Assembly: GCF_024703995.1 (NCBI RefSeq)
Contig: NZ_JAMXQV010000013.1
Span: 1 to 64,000, forward strand
DNA length: 64,000 nt
Direction of reading: 5' to 3'
Origin: Amycolatopsis iheyensis
Lineage (GTDB): Bacteria > Actinomycetota > Actinomycetes > Mycobacteriales > Pseudonocardiaceae
Shown: in pieces, positions 58,438 to 64,000 of the stretch
Layout: each line of letters opens with the position of its first letter
How positions within the stretch are numbered: the first letter of the stretch is position 1
Translations under genes and position numbers: made by a program
The notes under the pieces: model-generated
What the model was told of the DNA's origin: nothing
Seen by the model: the letters and a program-made list of their open reading frames with translations, nothing else
Database searches by the model: none

Positions 58438-59029
58438 GGCACCGCGGGACACCGCGCCCCCGACCATGACATCCGCCAAGATCGTGGTGGCGGGCGGCTT
58501 CGGCGCGGGCAAGACCACGTTCGTCGGGTCGGTGTCGGAGATCGTGCCGCTCACCACCGAGGCGATGATGACCGACGCGAGCGTCGGCGTCGACAACCTC
58601 GACCACACGCCGGGCAAGGCGACGACCACGGTGGCGATGGACTTCGGCCGCGTCTCGCTCGACGCGGACCTGATCCTCTACCTGTTCGGCACGCCCGGGC
58701 AGCAGCGGTTCTGGTTCATGTGGGACGACCTGGTCCGCGGCGCCATCGGCGCGGTCGTGCTGGCCGACACCCGCCGGCTCGCCGACTCGTTCGCGCCGAT
58801 CGACTTCTTCGAAGACCGCGGTCTGCCGTACATCGTCGGCATCAACACGTTCGACGGCGTGTTGGAGCACGACATCAACGACGTGCGCGAGGCCCTGTCG
58901 ATCGACCCGAACATCCCGATCGTCCGCTGCGACGCCCGGGACCGCGAGTCGACGAAGCAGACGCTGATCACGCTGGTCGAGTACGCGATGCGCCAGTGGA
59001 TCGCGCTGCGGGCCGCCAAGTCCCGCTGA
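58418..59029 (+). CDS. cvnD: Conservon small GTP-binding protein (CvnD)
   Basis: A 203-residue G protein of the MglA/conservon type. The P-loop is KIVVAGGFGAGKTTFVGSVS (about residue 22-36), LFGTPGQQRFWFMWDDLVR covers switch II, and VGINTFDGVLEHDINDVREA replaces the usual NKxD motif (INTFD). It acts with CvnA-C as a membrane-linked switch; in Streptomyces coelicolor, conservons influence aerial growth and antibiotic production. The GTG at 58418 lies inside cvnC. A terminator hairpin follows the stop. Confidence 0.93.
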   Translation: MDSVGFKAPRDTAPPTMTSAKIVVAGGFGAGKTTFVGSVSEIVPLTTEAMMTDASVGVDNLDHTPGKATTTVAMDFGRVSLDADLILYLFGTPGQQRFWFMWDDLVRGAIGAVVLADTRRLADSFAPIDFFEDRGLPYIVGINTFDGVLEHDINDVREALSIDPNIPIVRCDARDRESTKQTLITLVEYAMRQWIALRAAKSR

Positions 59030-59036
59030 CCCGCGA

Positions 59037-59061
59037 GGGCCCGGGGGAGCGCCCCGGGCCC
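59037..59061. terminator. Terminator after the conservon
   Basis: GGGCCCGGGG (59037-59046) and CCCCGGGCCC (59052-59061) pair over 10 bp around a 5-nt loop. It lies between the convergent conservon and DHFR-like genes. Confidence 0.75.
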
Positions 59062-59067
59062 GGCGAG

Positions 59068-59628
59068 TCACGCCCGGCGGTACCGCAGCAGCACGATCCG
59101 GCCGTCGAACACGCGCGATTCGACGAGTTCGAGGCCGAGCCGGGCCGTGCCCTCGGCGAACGGCCGTTTCGCGCCGCCCAGGACCACCGGGTGCACGAAC
59201 ACCTGGTACTCGTCGATCAGCCCTTCGGCGGTCAGCGCCGCGGCCAGCTCGCCGCCGCCCATCAGCAGCACGTTGCCGCCGGGTTCCGCCTTGAGCGCGG
59301 TGACGGCCTCGGTCAGGTCGCCGCCGACGACCCGCGTGTTCCAGTCCGCCTTCTCCAGCGTCCGCGAGAACACGATCTTCGGCGTCTGGTGCCAGACCGG
59401 CGCGAAGGCGATGTCGTGCGGGTCGTCCGCGGTGGTCAGGGCGTCCGGCCAGTAGGACGACATCATGTCCCAGACCTTCCGCCCGTAGGCGAACTCGCCG
59501 CTGTTCGCGGTCAGCTCGAGCGAGTGTTCCGACAGTTCCGGGCCCATGAAGGCCCAGTCGAACTCCCCGTTCGGGCCCTCGACGCAGCCGTCGAGCGACG
59601 TGTGGACCAAATAGACGATTTCGCGCAT
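59068..59628 (-). CDS. Dihydrofolate reductase family protein (RibD C-terminal-like)
   Basis: A 186-residue NADPH-binding reductase fold protein: REIVYLVHTSLDGCVEGPNG, FAYGRKVWDMMSSYWPD, PKIVFSRTLEKADWNTRVVG, then VLLMGGGELAAALTAEGLID and VHPVVLGGAKRPFAEGTARL. It is of the YyaP/YwjB group of the RibD_C superfamily; actual substrate unknown. The ATG at 59628 follows GAGGAG. It is the last gene of a minus-strand operon that begins with an ArsR regulator at 61100. Confidence 0.87.
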   Translation of the reverse strand: MREIVYLVHTSLDGCVEGPNGEFDWAFMGPELSEHSLELTANSGEFAYGRKVWDMMSSYWPDALTTADDPHDIAFAPVWHQTPKIVFSRTLEKADWNTRVVGGDLTEAVTALKAEPGGNVLLMGGGELAAALTAEGLIDEYQVFVHPVVLGGAKRPFAEGTARLGLELVESRVFDGRIVLLRYRRA

Positions 59629-59705
59629 GGCAGTCTCCTCGTGCGGTGGTTTCGCGAGGAGGTCGGAGCCGCCCGCGCGGACCGGACACGGTCCACGGAA
59701 ACTTT

Positions 59706-60344
59706 TCAGTATTCGTCGTGGCGGCGCCACCAGGCGCCCGGCGCGTCCTCGCCGCGGCTGTCCTCTTCCCACGCCTCCTGGCGGCCCAGCGGCGTGACGT
59801 CGAGGTAGCGGTGCGAGGCGAGGAACATCTCGCCGCCGCGCCCGGTGGTGAAGTACGTGCGGAACACGTCGTCGCCCTCGCGCAGGAACACGCTCACGCC
59901 GAAGCCCGCGCCGACGCCGCAGTCCTCGGTGAACGCGCTGCCGTGCGCGGACACCCACGGCACGTCCCAGCCCATCCGCGCCTTGTACCGCTCGATCTCG
60001 GCGAGCGTCGCGGGCGCGACGACCTCGAGCGTGACGTCGCGGGCGTGCAGGTGGGCCAGGTGCGGCAGGTTGTCGACGATCAGGGAGCAGCCCGGGCAGC
60101 CGGCCTCGTCGCCCGGGTGCAGCATGAAGTGGTAGACGATCAGCTGGCGGCGGCCGTCGAAGAGGTCGAGCAGGGTCACCGGCCCGTCGGCGCCCTCGAA
60201 GCGGTAGTCCGCGGCGAAGCGGACCATCGGCAGCCGGCGGCGTTCGGCGGCGAGGCGGTCGGCCGCCTTCATGTGCGCTTTCTCCTTGACCAGCAGCGCG
60301 TCGCGCGCGGCCTGCCACTCTTCGGCGGAGACGATCGCGGTCAT
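59706..60344 (-). CDS. DUF899 thioredoxin-like protein
   Basis: A 212-residue protein with a thioredoxin-type redox motif: LIVYHFMLHPGDEAGCPGCS (CPGC near residue 82), LIVDNLPHLAHLHARDVTLE, MGWDVPWVSAHGSAFTEDCG and VFRTYFTTGRGGEMFLASHR. This is the typical DUF899 pattern. Its partner is unknown. It overlaps the SRPBCC gene by four bases (ATGA), which places it in the ArsR-led operon. Confidence 0.9.
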   Translation of the reverse strand: MTAIVSAEEWQAARDALLVKEKAHMKAADRLAAERRRLPMVRFAADYRFEGADGPVTLLDLFDGRRQLIVYHFMLHPGDEAGCPGCSLIVDNLPHLAHLHARDVTLEVVAPATLAEIERYKARMGWDVPWVSAHGSAFTEDCGVGAGFGVSVFLREGDDVFRTYFTTGRGGEMFLASHRYLDVTPLGRQEAWEEDSRGEDAPGAWWRRHDEY

Positions 60345-60778
60345 CGGTTTTCCTCTCCTCGGGTGCGGACGTAGCGGGTCAGGTCGTCGAAGCAGGAGGC
60401 CCAGCCTTCGTCGTGGTTGTCGCGCTCGGCGACCTCCGGGAAGCCGGTCTGGACGAACGTCATCTCGGTCTTGCCGTCGAGGTCGGTGAACCCGATGCGC
60501 ACCAGCGTCTCGAAGGCCGCGTCGTCCCAGGCGAAGGTGAACTCGAGCCGTTCGGGAGCGGCCAGCTCGCGGTAGACGCCGGACATCCAGTGCTCTTCGC
60601 CTTCGGCGGAGCGGATGCAGGCCCGCCAGCGGCCGCCTTCGCGGGTGTCGAGGGTGACGGCGCAGCCGGTGAAGCCGGCCGGGCCGAGCCAGCTCGCCAG
60701 CTGGTCCGGCTCGGTCCAGGCGGCGAAGACGAGCTCACGCGGGGCGTCGAACACGCGGGTGATCGCCAGCTCAGGCAT
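60341..60778 (-). CDS. SRPBCC (AHSA1-like) domain protein
   Basis: A 145-residue protein of the activator of Hsp90 ATPase-like (AHSA1) group. TRVFDAPRELVFAAWTEPDQ, LASWLGPAGFTGCAVTLDTR, EGGRWRACIRSAEGEEHWMS, and EVAERDNHDEGWASCFDDLT cover the family. It follows the ArsR gene with an 8-bp overlap, a pairing that is very common in actinomycetes, so the ArsR protein probably controls it. A hydrophobic ligand is likely but unknown. Confidence 0.9.
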   Translation of the reverse strand: MPELAITRVFDAPRELVFAAWTEPDQLASWLGPAGFTGCAVTLDTREGGRWRACIRSAEGEEHWMSGVYRELAAPERLEFTFAWDDAAFETLVRIGFTDLDGKTEMTFVQTGFPEVAERDNHDEGWASCFDDLTRYVRTRGEENR

Positions 60779-61100
60779 CGCCGGTCAGGCCCTTCAGGTG
60801 CTCCTCGAGGCGGTCGAACCCGCCGTCCCAGAACCGGCGGTAGGCGCCGACCCAGTCCGAGACGTCTTCGAGGGGTTTCGCCTCCAGCCGGCAGGGCCGC
60901 CACTGGCGGGTGCGGCCGCGGGTGATCAGCCCGGCCTGTTCGAGCACCTTCAGGTGCCGCGAAACCGCGGGCAGGCTCATCGGGAAGGGCTCGGCCAGCT
61001 CGTTCACCGTCGCTTCGCCGGCCGACAGCCGGGTGAGGATGGCGCGCCGGGTGGGGTCGGCGAGGGCGGCGAACGTGCGGCTCAGCTGGTCAGTCGTCAT
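60771..61100 (-). CDS. ArsR-family regulator
   Basis: A 109-residue winged-helix repressor: LSRTFAALADPTRRAILTRL, ATVNELAEPFPMSLPAVSRH, LKVLEQAGLITRGRTRQWRP. It ends with YRRFWDGGFDRLEEHLKGL, typical of ArsR proteins paired with SRPBCC genes. No metal-binding Cys pair is seen. It leads the operon with the SRPBCC, DUF899 and DHFR-like genes. A palindrome just upstream (61117-61132) is its likely operator. Confidence 0.9.
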   Translation of the reverse strand: MTTDQLSRTFAALADPTRRAILTRLSAGEATVNELAEPFPMSLPAVSRHLKVLEQAGLITRGRTRQWRPCRLEAKPLEDVSDWVGAYRRFWDGGFDRLEEHLKGLTGDA

Positions 61101-61111
61101 TTCAGCACCTT

Positions 61112-61132
61112 GTTAATTAACGGATGCGTTAA
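61112..61132. promoter_or_regulatory. ArsR operator
   Basis: TTAACGGATGCGTTAA (61117-61132) is an inverted repeat TTAACG-N4-CGTTAA; GTTAATTAAC (61112-61121) is a second, overlapping palindrome. They lie 12-32 bp before the ArsR start in an AT-rich patch. Confidence 0.75.
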
Positions 61133-61237
61133 ACATAGCGCCGAACAGGGCAGTGTCAAGTTCTCCTCGGTGGCCCTGAGATCCGCGTCACGGGTCCTCG
61201 GGTTTCCAATAGTAGGAAGTCAAAGTATTTTGGAGGG

Positions 61238-64000
61238 ATGAGCAGCGAGCTGTACCGCCCCGTGCACCCCGTCCGGTTCGTCACGTCGTCGAGCCTCTTC
61301 GACGGCCACGACGCGTCGATCAACATCATGCGGCGGATTCTGCAGTCGCAGGGCGCGGAGGTCGTCCACCTCGGGCACAACCGGTCGGTCGACGAGGTCG
61401 CCACCGCGGCCATCGCCGAGGACGTCCAGGGGGTCGCCATCTCGGCCTACCAGGGTGGGCACGTCGAGTACTTCTCCTACCTGGTCGAGCTGCTGCGCGA
61501 GCGCGGCGCCGGGCACATCAAGGTCTTCGGCGGCGGGGGCGGGGTGATCGTGCGCGAGGAGATCGAGCTGCTGCACTCGCGCGGCGTCGCCCGCATCTTC
61601 TCGCCGGAGGACGGCTACGAGATGGGCCTGCCGGGCATGATCAACTCGATGATCAAGGCCTGCGACGTCGACCTCGCGGCCGAAGCCCCGGCGCTGGACA
61701 AGGTGCTCTCCGGCGACGTCGCCGCGCTCTCGCGCGTCGTCACCCAGCTGCAGGCGGAGAAGCTGCCCGCCGAGCTGCTCACCGGCATCACCGAAGCCGC
61801 GGGGAAGCGGGAGGTGCCGGTCCTGGGCATCACCGGCACCGGCGGCTCGGGCAAGTCGTCGCTCACCGACGAGCTGATCCGCCGCTTCCGCCTCGACCAG
61901 GAGGACAAGCTGCGGATCGCGGTGCTCGCCGTCGACCCGTCGCGGCGCAAGGGCGGCGGCGCGCTGCTCGGCGACCGCATCCGGATGAACTGCCTCGACG
62001 GCTCGCCGGTGTACTTCCGCTCGCTGGCCACGCGCACGACGTCCGGCGAGATCCCGGCCGGGCTCAGCGAAGCCATCCTGGCCTGCAAGGCCGCCGGGTA
62101 CGACCTGGTGATCGTCGAGACGCCGGGCATCGGCCAGGGCGACGCCGGCATCGTCGACTTCGTCGACAACTCGCTGTACGTGATGACGCCGGAGTTCGGC
62201 GCCGCGTCGCAGCTGGAGAAGATCGACATGCTCGACTTCGCCGACGTCGTCGCGATCAACAAGTTCGAGCGCCGCGGCGCCGACGACGCCCGCCGCGACG
62301 TCGCGCGCCAGCTGGTGCGCAACCGCGAGGCGTTCGACTCCGGCCCCGACGACATGCCGGTGTACGGCACGAGCGCGGCGAAGTTCAACGACGACGGCGT
62401 CACCGCGCTGTACCAGCACCTGCGCGGCATGCTCGCCGAGCGCGGGCTGACCGTCTCGGCCGGCACGCTGCCCCGGATCGAGGGCAAGGTCTCGACCGAC
62501 GCGTCGACGGTCATCCCGGGCACCCGGGCCCGCTACCTGGCCGACATCTCCGAAACCGTGCGGGGTTACCACGCGAAGACCGACGCGCAGGTCGCCGCGG
62601 TCCGCAAGCGCGAAGCACTGGCGCTGGCGCAGGGCGAACTGTCCAAGGTGGACGCCTCGACCGACGCGCTCGACGGGCTGCTCGCCGCGGCCGAGTCCGA
62701 TGTGGACGGCGAGTCGACGAAGCTCCTCTCGCGCTTCCGCGAGCTGGCCGAGGAGTACCGCCAGGACGAGCTGGTCGTGAAGATCCGCGACAAGGAGCTG
62801 CGCACGCAGCTGTGGCGCGACACGTTGTCCGGCAACCGGATCCCGCGGGTCGCCCTGCCGCGGTACGCCGAGTCCGGCGAGCTGCTGTCGTTCCTGCGCC
62901 GCGAGAACCTGCCGGGCTACTTCCCGTACACCGCGGGTGTTTTCCCGTTCAAGCGCGAGGGCGAAGACCCGGCGCGCATGTTCGCCGGCGAGGGCGACGC
63001 GTTCCGCACCAACCGCCGGTTCAAGCTGCTCTCGGCCGACTCCGAGGCCAAGCGCCTCTCGACGGCGTTCGACTCGGTGACCCTCTACGGCCACGACCCC
63101 GACACGCGCCCGGACATCTACGGCAAGGTCGGCACGTCGGGTGTCTCGATCGCGTCGCTGGAGGACATGAAGGTCCTCTACGACGGCTTCGACCTGACCG
63201 CGCCGAACACGTCGGTGTCGATGACCATCAACGGCCCGGCGCCGACGATCCTGGCCTTCTTCCTCAACACCGCGATCGACCAGAAGCTTTCGGACTTCCG
63301 CGACGAGCACGGCCGCGAGCCGTCCGACGCCGAGGCCGCCGAGCTGCGCGAGTGGGCGCTTCGCAATGTCCGCGGCACGGTCCAGGCGGACATCCTCAAG
63401 GAGGACCAGGGGCAGAACACCTGCATCTTCTCCACGGAGTTCAGCCTGCGGATGATGGCCGACATCCAGGAGTGGTTCATCGAGCACGGCGTCCGCAACT
63501 TCTACTCGGTCTCGATTTCGGGTTACCACATCGCCGAGGCCGGGGCGAACCCGATCTCGCAGCTGGCCTTCACGCTGTCCAACGGGTTCACCTACGTCGA
63601 GTCGTACCTGGCGCGTGGCATGGACATCGACGACTTCGCGCCGAACCTGTCGTTCTTCTTCTCCAACGGCATGGACGCGGAGTACTCGGTGCTCGGCCGG
63701 GTGGCGCGGCGGATCTGGGCCGTGGCCATGCGCGAGCGCTACGGCGCGAACGAGCGGTCGCAGAAGCTCAAGTACCACGTGCAGACCTCGGGCCGGTCGC
63801 TGCACGCGCAGGAGATGAGCTTCAACGACATCCGCACCACGCTGCAGGCGCTGTGCGCGCTGTACGACAACGCGAACTCCCTGCACACCAACGCGTTCGA
63901 CGAGGCGATCACGACGCCGTCGGAGTCGTCGGTGCGCCGCGCGATGGCCATCCAGATGATCATCAACAAGGAGTGGGGCCTGTCGAAGAACGAGAACCCG
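61238..64000 (+). CDS. icmF: Fused isobutyryl-CoA mutase IcmF, 5' part
   Basis: The first 921 codons of a frame that continues past the window edge. The protein interconverts isobutyryl-CoA and n-butyryl-CoA with coenzyme B12. Three parts are in order: a B12-binding domain (about 10-140) with SSLFDGHDASINIMRRILQS (D-x-H-D-x), a G-protein chaperone domain with P-loop GITGTGGSGKSSLTDELIR (about 195) and INKFERRGADD, and the mutase barrel from about 560: GYFPYTAGVFPFKREG, SISGYHIAEAGANPISQLAF. Phe in AGVFPF fits IcmF rather than methylmalonyl-CoA mutase (Tyr). The ATG at 61238 has GGAGGG close by. It is divergent from the ArsR operon. Confidence 0.9.
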   Translation, partial: MSSELYRPVHPVRFVTSSSLFDGHDASINIMRRILQSQGAEVVHLGHNRSVDEVATAAIAEDVQGVAISAYQGGHVEYFSYLVELLRERGAGHIKVFGGGGGVIVREEIELLHSRGVARIFSPEDGYEMGLPGMINSMIKACDVDLAAEAPALDKVLSGDVAALSRVVTQLQAEKLPAELLTGITEAAGKREVPVLGITGTGGSGKSSLTDELIRRFRLDQEDKLRIAVLAVDPSRRKGGGALLGDRIRMNCLDGSPVYFRSLATRTTSGEIPAGLSEAILACKAAGYDLVIVETPGIGQGDAGIVDFVDNSLYVMTPEFGAASQLEKIDMLDFADVVAINKFERRGADDARRDVARQLVRNREAFDSGPDDMPVYGTSAAKFNDDGVTALYQHLRGMLAERGLTVSAGTLPRIEGKVSTDASTVIPGTRARYLADISETVRGYHAKTDAQVAAVRKREALALAQGELSKVDASTDALDGLLAAAESDVDGESTKLLSRFRELAEEYRQDELVVKIRDKELRTQLWRDTLSGNRIPRVALPRYAESGELLSFLRRENLPGYFPYTAGVFPFKREGEDPARMFAGEGDAFRTNRRFKLLSADSEAKRLSTAFDSVTLYGHDPDTRPDIYGKVGTSGVSIASLEDMKVLYDGFDLTAPNTSVSMTINGPAPTILAFFLNTAIDQKLSDFRDEHGREPSDAEAAELREWALRNVRGTVQADILKEDQGQNTCIFSTEFSLRMMADIQEWFIEHGVRNFYSVSISGYHIAEAGANPISQLAFTLSNGFTYVESYLARGMDIDDFAPNLSFFFSNGMDAEYSVLGRVARRIWAVAMRERYGANERSQKLKYHVQTSGRSLHAQEMSFNDIRTTLQALCALYDNANSLHTNAFDEAITTPSESSVRRAMAIQMIINKEWGLSKNENP

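Noticed and set aside
61220..63886. 888-residue open frame on the minus strand
   Set aside because: Antisense to icmF, which has B12, GTPase and mutase motifs; the antisense reading is low-complexity Arg/Val/Asp.

Overview
The window is a piece of the chromosome of a high-GC actinomycete. The best guess is Amycolatopsis or a close relative in the Pseudonocardiaceae. The reasons are GTG/TTG starts with GGAGG-type ribosome sites, a conservon (cvnABCD), an XRE/DUF397 pair, a DasR-type chitinase promoter, a phosphofructokinase with the residues of the PPi-dependent enzyme known from Amycolatopsis methanolica, and gene order shared with Mycobacterium tuberculosis around Rv2178c-Rv2187 and Rv1617-Rv1618. 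The genus is inferred from gene content. No rRNA, tRNA, CRISPR array, insertion sequence or prophage was seen.

Layout. 1-5.1 kb: 3' end of a DUF222/HNH nuclease gene, a 57-bp tandem repeat, a hypothetical gene, a type Ic aspartate aminotransferase, a Tat-exported ferritin-like protein and a flavin monooxygenase. 5.1-10.8 kb: a cellobiose-type uptake and hydrolysis cluster (LacI repressor divergent from cebEFG-bglC) with two different palindromic operators. 10.8-23.9 kb: a block syntenic with the mycobacterial fadD15-aroG region (FadD, two SRPBCC proteins, phosphoesterase, ArsA-like ATPase, ROK glucokinase, NUDIX-NYN fusion, YbdK-like ligase, esterase, PlsC-like acyltransferase, DEDDh exoribonuclease), ending with a type I DAHP synthase. 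That gene is preceded by what looks like an aromatic leader-peptide attenuator. 24.1-32.8 kb: PPi-phosphofructokinase, an aromatic amino acid lyase-like protein with an odd MIO motif, truncated haemoglobin/HxlR pair, ArsR regulator, a secreted GH18 chitinase with two dre-like sites, DUF1801, DUF2461, pyruvate kinase and TesB thioesterase.

32.8-45.5 kb: XRE/DUF397 pair, a small protein, a large LuxR-family ATPase, aldehyde dehydrogenase, a proline-rich membrane protein, a TetR-ACAD-racemase module, GNAT and enoyl-CoA hydratase genes, with two long nested palindromes that look like one intergenic repeat family. 45.5-52.4 kb: hypothetical protein, lytic transglycosylase, small membrane proteins, an MFS exporter/TetR pair with three identical-architecture operators, and an acetate permease operon. 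52.4-59.1 kb: a nearly 1-kb non-coding leader and the conservon, whose sensor kinase carries a duplicated C-terminal module. 59.1-64 kb: an ArsR-SRPBCC-DUF899-DHFR-like operon, then the fused isobutyryl-CoA mutase icmF running off the window end.

The most promising regulatory finds are the aroG leader (YFWF peptide, perfect hairpin, leaderless start), the triple GGAGANNNTCTCC operator array, the ceb and chitinase operators, and the palindromic intergenic repeats. All functions are assigned from sequence patterns read by eye.
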